Below, in pieces: positions 54,038 to 62,304 of a stretch of 64,000 nt of DNA. Below the pieces are notes generated by a model, which searched no databases, was not told the origin of the DNA, and was given only the letters and a program-made list of their open reading frames with translations. Positions within the stretch are counted from its first letter, which is position 1, and each line of letters starts with the position of its first letter. The position numbers and the translations under genes were made by a program. This DNA comes from Enterococcus mundtii (GTDB taxonomy: Bacteria; Bacillota; Bacilli; Lactobacillales; Enterococcaceae), in assembly GCF_003957375.1 (NCBI RefSeq), contig NZ_CP025473.1:1389501-1453500 (forward strand), in the 5' to 3' direction.

Positions 54038-55371
54038 TTATTTCAAGCGGAATAATGTTGGTGCTTGGTCAGGTGCCCAAGCAACATCACCAAAGTTGAA
54101 ATGTGGAACAATAGTGATGTAGACTCTTCCATTGTGTCTTACTTCTTCATTCATAGAATAACGTTCTGGTGAAGCCATTGAACCTACTCTCCATTCACGG
54201 ATTCCTTTGATTGTTTCACCTTGTTTCGTTGTCACTGATAAAGTGTTACTTGCATCTGAAACTTCGTCTGTTGTACTGATTGCACGTACCACGTATGAGT
54301 AGGTTGTGCCAGAAGCCAAGTTTTCATCTGTGTAGCTAGTAGATGGCGTTGAAGCCACTAACTGACCATTACGATAGATATCATATTGTTTGATACCTTG
54401 TGTATGGGTTGAAGCTCCCCACATCAATGACACGCTTGAAGTCGTTTCACCCATTGAATGTAAGTTTTTAGGAGCAGTTGGTTTTTCTTCAGCAGTTGTC
54501 GCTCTAGTTGTTACTGAACTTGCTGTTTTGTCAGATGTCAATCCAGTTTGACTAACTGCTTCGATCGCATAGTTGTAGGTTGTTTCTTCATTTAGTCCTG
54601 CGTCTTTAAATTCCGGATCATTTGTATTGCCAACTAATTCACCGTCACAGTAAACGTTGTATGATACAGTATTGGCTTGACCATTCCATGCTAATTCTAC
54701 AGAAGAAGCAGTCACGTTTTCAGCACGTATATTTTGAGGGGCTTGAGGTTTCACAGGAATAGCTGAATCACTTTTTACATCAACATCAATCACGTTGTAG
54801 AATGCATTAGCTGTATCCGCTACATCCCAAACAGCTAAAATCACATGGTAACCTAAACGATCACTTGGTACGTTGATCGCGTGTGGTGTCGTTGTTGCTA
54901 GTGTTACATTATGGTTGATCGTACCGCTCAATTCAAAATCAGAACGTTCTAATTTATCGTTTGGATTCCAATCTGCTTTTGTCATGTAATAATGCCATTT
55001 TGTTGTTGAATGTCCAACAGTATAGCGCCATGTAAAAAAGTTTGCTCCTTGATCGATTATTTTGTCCAAAGTGGTGAAGTTTGTTAATCAAGATTGAAAT
55101 CACCAAGTGAACCACCTGCTGATGCAATTTGTCCATCGGCTGGTCCAGCTTGTGGGTATCCTTTTAATTCTTCTAAAGATTAAGGTTCGTTGATAACCGC
55201 CCCATATTTTTGGAAAGCAGCAGTCTAGTTTGTGTCTCTGTCTAAATGTCCTTGGTTCCCACGACTGATAGGAGACTGTACCTATCCATGTGCAGATGGT
55301 TCATTCCCACCAATTGCTAAACTCGCTCCAAATAAAATACTTGAGCCTAATTTATTATTTGTAAAAAAATC
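54038..55371 (-). pseudogene. Chitin-binding lytic polysaccharide monooxygenase (AA10) with FnIII and chitin-binding domains, degraded
   Basis: Translation from about 55371 reads LGSSILFGASLAIGGN then SAHG, the signal peptide and N-terminal copper-binding histidine of an AA10 enzyme. The frame continues VQSPISRGNQGHLDRDTN...AAFQKYGAVINEP...SLEELKGYPQAGPADGQIASAGG with stops replacing what should be Y, W and Q codons. A further stop lies near 55087, followed by a frame change near 55070. From 55069 to 54038 the frame is intact: LPMO C-terminal half, two fibronectin III domains, and a C-terminal chitin-binding domain (REWRVGSMASPERYSMNEEVRHNG). No start codon remains. An intact protein would oxidise chitin. 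Confidence 0.9.
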
Positions 55372-55473
55372 TAACTATAATAGCAATTAACTCCTTACGC
55401 TTTTGCTAGTGTAAGTTCATTCATTTGCGCTATCGTTTGCTTCATCATATGATGATACAAAGGGGGAGTATTT

Positions 55474-56241
55474 ATGAAAGCTTGGCTGATTATGCCCTTT
55501 GCCGTTTTATTGTTTTCATTAACGGGTTGTGAAGAGCCACAGCAGATGACTGTTCCTGATCAAACGAAAAGGACTACTTCTACTGACGTCCAAGCAACCA
55601 CTGAAGAAACCAAGCATTTAATCGAGGAAACGGAGGAATCGCTTATGAGTTACCCATCTGGCAGTTTATTAGCCGCAGTCGAAGACAACGATCGAATGAA
55701 AGTAGAGGATATTTTAAAAACAGAGTATTCAATTGATGAACAAAATGACAAAGGTGAGACACCTTTACTGATGGCAACCCATCATGATTTTTTCGAGATT
55801 GCCAAACTTCTAATCGATCATGGTGCGTCAATCGACATCCAAGATGCGATCCAAGACAGCCCTTACCTTTACGCTGGAGCACAAGGAAAAACAGAGATTC
55901 TATCTTATATGTTGGAACAGCGTGAACCAAATCAAGCAATCGTCAATCGTTTTGGCGGTAACGCCTTGATTCCAGCAGCTGAAAAGGGGCATTTAGATAA
56001 TGTGAAACTCCTGTTAACCGACGCACGTGTGGACATCGACCATCAAAATAATTATGGTTATACCGCGTTGATTGAAGCAGTTGCTTTACGTGATGGCTCT
56101 GAAATCTATCAACAAATCGTTCAAGAACTGTTGAATCATGGCGCAGACAAAACGTTACGTGACAATCAAGGGAAAACTGCGGAAGATTACGCAAGAGAAT
56201 TGGGATATACTGAGCTGTTGGCACAACTGTCTCAATCATAA
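55474..56241 (+). CDS. Ankyrin-repeat lipoprotein
   Basis: A 255-residue lipoprotein. The signal peptide ends with the lipobox SLTGC. After a polar linker (to about residue 65) four to five ankyrin repeats follow (for example NDKGETPLLMATHHDFFEIAKLLIDHGASIDIQD; NNYGYTALIEAVALRDG; HGADKTLRDNQGKTAEDYARELGYTELL). Ankyrin repeats mediate protein contacts, here on the outer face of the membrane. ATG 55474 follows AAAGGGGGAGTATTT. The partner is unknown. Confidence 0.92.
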   Translation: MKAWLIMPFAVLLFSLTGCEEPQQMTVPDQTKRTTSTDVQATTEETKHLIEETEESLMSYPSGSLLAAVEDNDRMKVEDILKTEYSIDEQNDKGETPLLMATHHDFFEIAKLLIDHGASIDIQDAIQDSPYLYAGAQGKTEILSYMLEQREPNQAIVNRFGGNALIPAAEKGHLDNVKLLLTDARVDIDHQNNYGYTALIEAVALRDGSEIYQQIVQELLNHGADKTLRDNQGKTAEDYARELGYTELLAQLSQS

Positions 56242-56257
56242 TATAAATATAAACGCT

Positions 56258-56305
56258 GAAAAATCTCCCTCAAATGCGGTGTATACGCATTTGTGGGAGA
56301 TTTTC
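56258..56305. terminator. Bidirectional terminator between convergent genes
   Basis: GAAAAATCTCCC...CAAATGCG pairs with CGCATTTG...GGGAGATTTTC around a short loop. Confidence 0.85.
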
Positions 56306-56314
56306 ATCCTATTT

Positions 56315-57066
56315 TTATTTGCCGATCACGTTGAAATTATGATTCACTTTTGCATCTATCACTTTTTTTCGTTTGAAATAGTCGGCAATCAATTCGGTCA
56401 TATCGATTAGATATTCTTTCACGATCTTCTCCGCTGAAAACATCTTATAATTTCCACCACCAACTGCTCGATATTGATTGATCACCACTTCTATTGGTTT
56501 ATTTAAAGGAATCGGTACTCCTTCTTTCTCAAAGCGCGTTACACGGTGCCCGATGGGTTGATTTAAATCAATTGTGTAATTGATACCTTCATACATATCA
56601 TAGTTATAATATTGAGGTTTGGGGTGAATATACTTCGGATCAAACGTAATTCCTTCATCGGTTGCCATTAAGTAACTAGCAGTTTGTTCGAGTGCTGCTT
56701 TCAGTTCTTGTCCCGTCACTCGTACAACAGCCAGAGTATTCGGATAAATATAATTCGTAAGAATATGACGCATACTAACAGATTGTGGCAAACCAGTCAC
56801 TTCATTATTGAATAAGGCTGTTCCTGAAATCTCTGCTCCAGTCGCATCCATCTGTATTCGATTGATCAATTCAATATATGGATGCTCATTGACTCTAGCT
56901 GCCATCGGATCAATAATCCCTAGATCGGCCCCGCACTTCTCCTACTGGTTGGTCTAGCCACACATCTAAGGCTTTTGAGACTCGTCCAACTTGTTCAAGA
57001 ACACTACGATTGGGAGAAGCCTCGTTCATTGGATAAAGTTTACACGAGTGGTCTAAGATGATAAAC
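56315..57066 (-). pseudogene. Truncated, frameshifted 2',3'-cyclic-nucleotide phosphodiesterase/5'-nucleotidase
   Basis: From 57066 the minus strand reads NKFIILDHSCKLYPMNEASP and then VLEQVGRVSKALDVWLDQPVGEV, after which the frame shifts near 56930 and continues as GADLGIIDPMAARVNEHPYIELINRIQMDATGAEISG to the stop at 56315. NQYRAVGGGNYKMF is the C-terminal 5'-nucleotidase signature. The metallophosphatase N-terminal domain (about 350 residues) and any signal peptide are missing. The break lies right against the end of a truncated ABC ATPase gene. Confidence 0.85.
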
Positions 57067-57074
57067 TTGTTATC

Positions 57075-57854
57075 TTACTTTTTGAATGACGCATGTTTCA
57101 CCCGCACATCGACGACTTCAATCGGTAAAAAATTAATAATTGGATTACCAATGAATTTCGCAACGAATAAATTTTCCGGCTCTAAATAGAGATTTTGAGG
57201 ATCATCATCTTGTTGTATCTTACCATCTTCCAATAAGATGATTTTGTCACTGATCGATAGAGCTTCTTCTTGATCGTGGGTGACAAAAATCGTCGTGATC
57301 CCCACTTCTTTCACTAACCTGCGAATTTCTTCACGGATCCTCAAGCGTAGTCGAGCATCGAGATTACTTAAAGGTTCATCCAATAATAAGACTTCTGGTT
57401 CTTGTACTAAGGCTCTCGTGATGGCTACTCGTTGTTGTTGCCCACCAGATAAAGTTCCAGGTTTCTTGTTCTGCAACTCTTTGATATTAGTTAAATCCAT
57501 ATATTTTTCAGCAATCGCTTTTGCTTCCCCTTTTTTCTTTTTATTATCCCCAACTAATAAAGAAAACATGATGTTCTCTAAGACAGTCATGTGTGGATAC
57601 AACGCGTAATTTTGAAAAACAAAGCCAATATTACGATCTTTAGGTTCTGTTTTTATGACCGACTGTCCATTAAAACGAATATCGCCATCTGTCGGTTGTA
57701 ATAGTCCTGCGATGAGGTTCAACATTGTTGATTTACCACAGCCACTAGGACCTAAAAGACAAACAAGTTCTCCTCTTTCAATCGCAAAATCTACTTTCTT
57801 CAATGCTTCAAAGCCATTATCAAAAGTTTTCTGTAATCCGATCACCTTAATCAT
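57075..57854 (-). CDS. Sugar/glycerophosphate-type ABC transporter ATPase, C-terminally truncated
   Basis: A 259-residue ATPase of the MalK/UgpC class: Walker A GPSGCGKST, signature LSGGQQQR, Walker B LLLDEPLSNLDA and H-loop VTHDQEE are intact. The family is normally about 360 residues with a regulatory TOBE domain, whereas here the sequence leaves the family after FVAKFIGNPIINFLPIEV and ends in a short tail, VRVKHASFKK. No permease or binding-protein gene follows. It may still hydrolyse ATP, but probably has no partner. ATG 57854 follows GGAGGGTCACTT. Confidence 0.85.
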   Translation of the reverse strand: MIKVIGLQKTFDNGFEALKKVDFAIERGELVCLLGPSGCGKSTMLNLIAGLLQPTDGDIRFNGQSVIKTEPKDRNIGFVFQNYALYPHMTVLENIMFSLLVGDNKKKKGEAKAIAEKYMDLTNIKELQNKKPGTLSGGQQQRVAITRALVQEPEVLLLDEPLSNLDARLRLRIREEIRRLVKEVGITTIFVTHDQEEALSISDKIILLEDGKIQQDDDPQNLYLEPENLFVAKFIGNPIINFLPIEVVDVRVKHASFKK

Positions 57855-58299
57855 AAGTGACCCTCCGCTCTTCCTTATATTTTTTATGACAGTTGTTTTC
57901 TTTCATATCTGCATCTTAACGTTCGAATATTTTGATTACATATATTATTTGTAAATATCTTGAAAATATTCTTAACTCCTAGTTTTTTTGTTTGTTTCAT
58001 TATAAAAAATTGAAATCAACGTTATAAAATGATGCTTATGAAAACTCTTCATAAAATATTTCAATAAAAGGATAACAAAGAAAAAAAACTTATCTATAGC
58101 AACTTTTAACGTTAAGACAAGAAATAACAATTATCTAGCAGTTAAACCTCGAAGATCGCTATGGATTAAGCATTTTTTTATTTTTTTAATATCAAAATAA
58201 CAGAGTTTGCATATTATTATTATGGACAATTTCATGTTCAAGTTACTTAACCGATTTATAAAAGACAAAAAATGGATATTCGACAATATGGACAAACAA
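57855..58299. other. AT-rich intergenic stretch without a gene
   Basis: About 445 bases of very AT-rich DNA between the truncated ATPase gene and the gls24-cluster terminator. No ORF with a ribosome-binding site was seen. It should hold the ATPase promoter. Confidence 0.45.
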
Positions 58300-58344
58300 A
58301 CAGACCACAAAGAGTAGGGATAAAAACTACTCTTTGTGGTCTGT
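58300..58344 (-). terminator. Terminator of the gls24 operon
   Basis: ACAGACCACAAAGAGTAG pairs perfectly with CTACTCTTTGTGGTCTGT around a nine-base loop, an 18-base-pair stem. Confidence 0.92.
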
Positions 58345-58407
58345 TAGAATGTTTAGTCGATCTCTTTTTTGATCTCAAATCATTACATCTGAGTAAGTGT
58401 CCTTTGC

Positions 58408-58650
58408 TTAAAGCTTACGTGCAAAGAATGAAACGATCAATACTAAAATGATTGCTCCGATAAGTGATGGTACGATTGCCATTCCACCGATCACTGGACC
58501 CCAAGTACCTAAAAGTGCTTGACCAATAGCTGATCCAACTAGACCTGCAATCACATTCGCAATGATTCCCATTGAAGAACCTTTATTTGTGATTGCTCCT
58601 GCAATTGCTCCGATAATACCACCAACGATTAATGACCAAATAAATCCCAT
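58408..58650 (-). CDS. glsB: GlsB/YeaQ/YmgE family stress-response membrane protein
   Basis: An 80-residue protein with three glycine-rich membrane segments (WSLIVGGIIGAIAGAITNKGSSMGIIANVIAGLVGSAIGQALLG), the transglycosylase-associated YeaQ/YmgE type. In enterococci it is called GlsB and follows gls24. ATG 58650 follows TTAGGAGGAAACAATC. Last gene of the operon. Confidence 0.93.
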   Translation of the reverse strand: MGFIWSLIVGGIIGAIAGAITNKGSSMGIIANVIAGLVGSAIGQALLGTWGPVIGGMAIVPSLIGAIILVLIVSFFARKL

Positions 58651-58684
58651 GATTGTTTCCTCCTAAAATTCTATAAAATTAACT

Positions 58685-59239
58685 TTATTGTACGCGTGGT
58701 TCATTATTTTCTTTTACTTTTTGCGCACCTTTGCCAACAGCTGATTTTGCTTTGTCAGTTTGTTTTGAAGCAAATTGACCAGTTGATTTTGCTGCATCAG
58801 TTACTTTGTCTTGTACTGTTTCTTGATCTTTTTCGTATTCTGCTTGTGTTTTGATGTCAACAACATTTACGTTAACTTCGATCACATCAAGATGAGTCAT
58901 TTCATTTACTTCTGTGCTGATCAATTCTTTGATTTGATCGTAAATATTTTCGATATCTTTTCCATATTCAACAACTACATCTAAATCAACAGCTACTTGT
59001 TTTTTACCAACTTCTGCATTGATTCCAGCAGTCACGTTATCTGTATTGACTAATTTCTCAGCAATGTTTGAGAAAAATCCGCCATCAAGAGTCAACAAAC
59101 CGTCAACGTCTTTCAATGCGTAACCAATGATTTTTTGAATGACTTTGTCTTCATAAGTCAATTCACCTTTTGCTGTAGTATCAACAACTGAATTTGTACC
59201 TGTAGTAGTGTTCACGTTTTTGAAATCTTTGTTTTCCAT
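58685..59239 (-). CDS. gls24: Gls24/Asp23 family envelope stress protein
   Basis: A 184-residue Asp23-domain protein. ELTYEDKVIQKIIGYALKDVDGLLTLDGGFFSN and GKKQVAVDLDVVVEYGKDIENIYDQIKELI are the Asp23 signature. The C-terminal 45 residues are repetitive and rich in K, T and Q. Gls24 is a general stress protein linked to bile resistance and virulence in enterococci (family knowledge). It is probably tethered to the membrane by AmaP. ATG 59239 follows AGGAGGAATTTAAT. Confidence 0.95.
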   Translation of the reverse strand: MENKDFKNVNTTTGTNSVVDTTAKGELTYEDKVIQKIIGYALKDVDGLLTLDGGFFSNIAEKLVNTDNVTAGINAEVGKKQVAVDLDVVVEYGKDIENIYDQIKELISTEVNEMTHLDVIEVNVNVVDIKTQAEYEKDQETVQDKVTDAAKSTGQFASKQTDKAKSAVGKGAQKVKENNEPRVQ

Positions 59240-59251
59240 ATTAAATTCCTC

Positions 59252-59440
59252 CTATGATTTGAAATATTCATCTAATAATTTTGTTTCTTTTAAATAAAAA
59301 CCAAGGCCCACACCAATAGCGGTCATGATCAATATTAAAAGAGTTTTAAAAAATCCAACTGTTAACCATAAAACGGCTAATAGTAAGCCAAGACCCCCAA
59401 AGATAATAGGGAGCTTATATAGTGAAAAAAATTCTTTCAT
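59252..59440 (-). CDS. DUF2273 small membrane protein
   Basis: A 62-residue protein with two membrane helices (LPIIFGGLGLLLAVLWLTVGFFKTLLILIMTAIGVGLGFYL) and a short polar tail, as in DUF2273 proteins of Asp23 operons. ATG 59440 follows TAGGAGGGCACACAA. It lies between amaP and gls24, and probably helps to anchor Asp23-type proteins. Confidence 0.9.
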   Translation of the reverse strand: MKEFFSLYKLPIIFGGLGLLLAVLWLTVGFFKTLLILIMTAIGVGLGFYLKETKLLDEYFKS

Positions 59441-59452
59441 TTGTGTGCCCTC

Positions 59453-60019
59453 CTATTCTACTCGTGAGTGCTGCTTGTCTTCATAATCTTTTTCTTCTTG
59501 ATAACTACTATAATTGACAGCTACTTTGATCTCTTGTTCTGAACCAAGGACATTGGCAACTTGATCTCTCACTTCTTGCATCAACATTTCTGTTTTACCA
59601 ATAAGAGAAGAAGTACGTTTTAAATCGCCTTTTACATGAATATTGATTTTCTGTTTTGTTGATCGTACTTTGACTTTTGGTGATTGAATGAACTCTTCTT
59701 CGTGTAGATACGAACGAGTCAGTCCTTCAATTGCTTTTTTATCCAACGTCAATTTTCCATCTTTGTGCTTTAATACGAAGGTTCCTTTCGATTTTGGATA
59801 GAAAAGAACAAATAATAAGATGAGAACGACAACAATTGCAAAAACGACTGCAGCCCAGAAAATAAATTGTTGCATATAATAATTTGTTATCGTAAAAAAG
59901 CGAAAACGTTCCAATTGTTCAGGTAAGATATATGGTGCATTAACTAGAGCGATGATCAAAAGTACTGAAAGTAAAATTATGCTTACAATTACACCGATGA
60001 TCTTTACCCCCTTATTCAT
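59453..60019 (-). CDS. amaP: Alkaline shock response membrane anchor AmaP
   Basis: A 188-residue protein with two N-terminal membrane helices (residues 7-30 and 50-72) and a cytoplasmic domain containing LTRSYLHEEEFIQSPKVKVRSTKQKINIHVKGDLKRTS. AmaP anchors Asp23/Gls24 to the membrane in staphylococci. First gene of the operon; ATG 60019 follows TAGGAGGTGGAAA. A cre-like site lies about 90 bases upstream. Confidence 0.92.
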   Translation of the reverse strand: MNKGVKIIGVIVSIILLSVLLIIALVNAPYILPEQLERFRFFTITNYYMQQFIFWAAVVFAIVVVLILLFVLFYPKSKGTFVLKHKDGKLTLDKKAIEGLTRSYLHEEEFIQSPKVKVRSTKQKINIHVKGDLKRTSSLIGKTEMLMQEVRDQVANVLGSEQEIKVAVNYSSYQEEKDYEDKQHSRVE

Positions 60020-60479
60020 TTTCCACCTCCTAAGTATCTTATTTTTTTATTTTTCAACACATGACCAACAAGTATATCGCTTGAGGAACCCATAGAAATA
60101 CCTACTTAAAGTAAGCGCTACCAAAAAGTACAGGCTCAAAATAACTTTGGTACTCCCTCCTGTATAGAAATCTTAAATAACAGTAACAATTATTATATAA
60201 CTTCTATTGTTTCTTGCTGGCTATACTACAAGGATAGTATTCAAGATTAAAAATTGCAAAGATAATGCTCATTTATATTACAAAAAAAAAAATAAAAATG
60301 ACAAAATACAGCAAGAAACGATCATTTCCCACTTTTAAACCAAATGTTTTAATCTTTTATTATAAAGGATGATACCCTTTTCAAAAATCATTAAAATATT
60401 TTATAATAAGTAAAAGAAAAATGGTAGAATAATAGTTATTCAATTTAGTAAAACTATTACTCTTGGAAAGAGGTGTCAT
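60020..60479. other. Intergenic region between the divergent amaP operon and small membrane gene
   Basis: About 460 AT-rich bases. It holds the amaP promoter and a cre-like site on its left side, and on its right the promoter of the 57-residue gene (a TTCAAA...TATAAT pair spaced 16 bases near 60395-60420). No larger ORF. Confidence 0.55.
60110..60123. promoter_or_regulatory. Catabolite-response element candidate upstream of amaP
   Basis: AGTAAGCGCTACCA matches the consensus TGNAARCGNTWNCA at nearly every position. It lies about 90 bases before the amaP start. Confidence 0.6.
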
Positions 60480-60653
60480 ATGCTAAAAAAAACCATATAT
60501 GCATTTATAATAACGATTATTTACTTGTTTGTTTCCAATGCTGGTAATCTATTTTTTGGGGTGTCTAAAGAATTTAGTTGGACAACTACTCTGTGGGAAT
60601 CATTGTTTTTCTTTTTATTCATTCTCTTACTACAAAATTATCGAAAGAAATGA
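60480..60653 (+). CDS. 57-residue two-helix membrane protein convergent to agrD
   Basis: ATG 60480 after AAAGAGGTGTCAT opens a 57-codon frame with two hydrophobic segments (TIYAFIITIIYLFVSNAG and WESLFFFLFILLLQ) and a basic end NYRKK. A promoter-like pair lies about 65-85 bases upstream, and a perfect shared terminator follows. No family recognised. Its position against agrD suggests, but does not prove, a link with the quorum-sensing system. Confidence 0.7.
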   Translation: MLKKTIYAFIITIIYLFVSNAGNLFFGVSKEFSWTTTLWESLFFFLFILLLQNYRKK

Positions 60654-60677
60654 ATGGGTATGAATAAAAAAAATAAA

Positions 60678-60706
60678 AAGCGATTTAGATTTTTTCTAAA
60701 TCGCTT
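60678..60706. terminator. Bidirectional terminator shared by agrD and the convergent gene
   Basis: AAGCGATTTAGA pairs perfectly with TCTAAATCGCTT around a five-base loop, with T runs in both directions. Confidence 0.9.
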
Positions 60707-60714
60707 GTTTATTT

Positions 60715-60879
60715 TTATTTATTCATTTCATTTTTTAATGCTTCAGGCATTTTGGGTTCGTAGATAACGAATGTGCAATCTGCACCGATCGTTCCCATCG
60801 CGTAAGTTGCGATAGCAATCGCCATTGTTGAAATAACCTGCATCATTTGTAATTTCTTTGTTTTTAGACTTGTGAACAT
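60715..60879 (-). CDS. agrD: Cyclic (thio)lactone autoinducer peptide precursor AgrD
   Basis: A 54-residue precursor. An amphipathic N-terminal leader (FTSLKTKKLQMMQVISTMAI) precedes the core GADCTFVI, then the acidic recognition tail YEPKMPEALKNEMNK, with the P-x-x-PE-x-L pattern of AgrD proteins. By analogy with Listeria AgrD, whose tail also begins YEP, the mature signal would end at Ile39 with a five-residue ring CTFVI closed through Cys35. It is the substrate of AgrB. It starts two bases after the agrB stop, with AAAGGGG upstream. Confidence 0.93.
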   Translation of the reverse strand: MFTSLKTKKLQMMQVISTMAIAIATYAMGTIGADCTFVIYEPKMPEALKNEMNK

Positions 60880-60881
60880 AT

Positions 60882-61448
60882 TTACTCTACCCCTTTATTT
60901 TTAATAAACATCAACAATGTAGCAATTGCTAGACCTGACAAAAGATATGTACGAATATTGTCACTAGGTAAAAGCAAGCCGATCGTTGTGATGAACAAAA
61001 TAATAAGAACCGTTTTTTTTAATTGGAAAGGTTCTTTTGCTTGATTGATCGTCCGCTCTTTTACGAATATTCCTAAACCAACGAATAGAATTCCGAGAAC
61101 AAACACAGGACGAGTCGATTCAAAACCAATCGAAGCAATGATCCAAGGCAAAACAACCAAGAAAAGCACACTAAGTATTGTACAAACTGCACTGTTACTT
61201 GCATGAAATCCTTTTGTCGTAAAACGAACTGAGATGAATACAAGGTGTGTGATGAATACTGCTCCCACAGTATGTAAGAGAAACGCAATCCCATACATCA
61301 CGATCATCTTGAACAGATCAACAAATAGGATCGATAACCCATATTCCACCTTTGCTTGATCAATCGGTGAAAGTCCTAATTGTGAAGCGAAATGTCCACT
61401 TATTTTCTTTGATAATTTTTCCTCTATTGAAATGTACTCTTCAGTCAT
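60882..61448 (-). CDS. agrB: AgrB accessory gene regulator, peptide-processing membrane protease
   Basis: A 188-residue membrane cysteine protease with about five or six helices. The catalytic histidine and cysteine are His82 and Cys89 in RFTTKGFHASNSAVCT, separated by seven residues as in staphylococcal AgrB (His77, Cys84). It removes the C-terminal tail of AgrD and forms the lactone. ATG 61448 follows GAAGGAGCGTGAAAG. It is followed by agrD and preceded by its own promoter. Confidence 0.94.
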   Translation of the reverse strand: MTEEYISIEEKLSKKISGHFASQLGLSPIDQAKVEYGLSILFVDLFKMIVMYGIAFLLHTVGAVFITHLVFISVRFTTKGFHASNSAVCTILSVLFLVVLPWIIASIGFESTRPVFVLGILFVGLGIFVKERTINQAKEPFQLKKTVLIILFITTIGLLLPSDNIRTYLLSGLAIATLLMFIKNKGVE

Positions 61449-61470
61449 CTTTCACGCTCCTTCGCAGTTT

Positions 61471-61534
61471 ATTATACCTATTTTACAAATCTATGGATTA
61501 TTTTATCAAAAGTGTTTCTTTTTTTATCAAAAGC
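61471..61534 (-). promoter_or_regulatory. agrBD promoter with AgrA/LytTR direct repeats
   Basis: On the minus strand two 9-base repeats, GCTTTTGAT (61534-61526) and ACTTTTGAT (61513-61505), are separated by exactly 12 bases, the spacing of LytTR-domain binding sites. Five bases further lies a poor -35 (AATCCA), then 17 bases, then a perfect TATAAT (61476-61471). A weak -35 behind a well-placed activator site is typical of AgrA-dependent promoters. Confidence 0.82.
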
Positions 61535-61549
61535 GCAAAACCGATACAT

Positions 61550-62302
61550 TTATGCTTTGGGCGAAAACTCATTTTCAAAGCGAGTGGCTAATTTTTTTAA
61601 ATATCTAGTAGAGACTAAACATTCTTCCCCGTTAGTCATGATCACTTTTCGCTTTTTTTTATTGATTTCTGCTATGTTAGCCAAATTGACGACAAACGAT
61701 TGGTGACACCGACACAAAGAATCATTTAATTTTTCGATTTCTTTGATTTTCCCTGCATACTCAATCATGCGATTATCCAAGTGTACAATCAATTTATGTG
61801 GTGTTGGACTTGAACTAAAAAAGAGAATTTCATCAACATATAATTTTACATCGATGGCACCGCTTTTTAGCCAGATCTGATCCCTGGTAGACAACGCAGT
61901 ATTCATATATCGTTCGATCGCAATATCGATACAACTGATGATTTTTTGTTGTAATTGTTCTTCATTATCTTTGATTATATAATCCAACGCCTCTACCTTA
62001 TAAAGAAAAGTAAGATAGACAAAATCGGTATAGGTCGTAACAAAAATGATTTTGGCTGTTGGATCATACTGTCGGATCTGCTTTCCTAGTTCCACGCCAT
62101 TGATATCTGAATTTAAGTCGATATCTAAAAAATAGATACCCTCTGTTTTGTTAGTTGATACGTAGGATAAAATATCATACGGGTTATCTGCAGCTAGTTG
62201 GAACTCAATATCATAGTCCATCATCATCACGTAATTTTTAATAATGTTGGTGATACGGTTACGATGGATCTCTTCATCATCACAAATAAAAATTTTTAAC
62301 AT
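61550..62302 (-). CDS. agrA: AgrA-type LytTR response regulator
   Basis: A 250-residue response regulator. The receiver domain has the acidic pocket CDDE (residues 7-10), the phosphoacceptor Asp60 in YFLDIDLNSDINGVELG, and the conserved TTYTDF and VEALDYIIK. The C-terminal LytTR domain (about 145-245) binds DNA as direct repeats. ATG 62302 follows AGAGGGGTAACT, two bases after the agrC stop, so the two are co-translated. Its predicted target lies directly downstream, ahead of agrB. Confidence 0.94.
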   Translation of the reverse strand: MLKIFICDDEEIHRNRITNIIKNYVMMMDYDIEFQLAADNPYDILSYVSTNKTEGIYFLDIDLNSDINGVELGKQIRQYDPTAKIIFVTTYTDFVYLTFLYKVEALDYIIKDNEEQLQQKIISCIDIAIERYMNTALSTRDQIWLKSGAIDVKLYVDEILFFSSSPTPHKLIVHLDNRMIEYAGKIKEIEKLNDSLCRCHQSFVVNLANIAEINKKKRKVIMTNGEECLVSTRYLKKLATRFENEFSPKA

Positions 62303-62304
62303 AG

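Noticed and set aside
57075-57854. Calling the ABC ATPase a pseudogene
   Set aside because: All nucleotide-binding motifs are intact and the frame is open with a good start, so I kept it as a truncated CDS.
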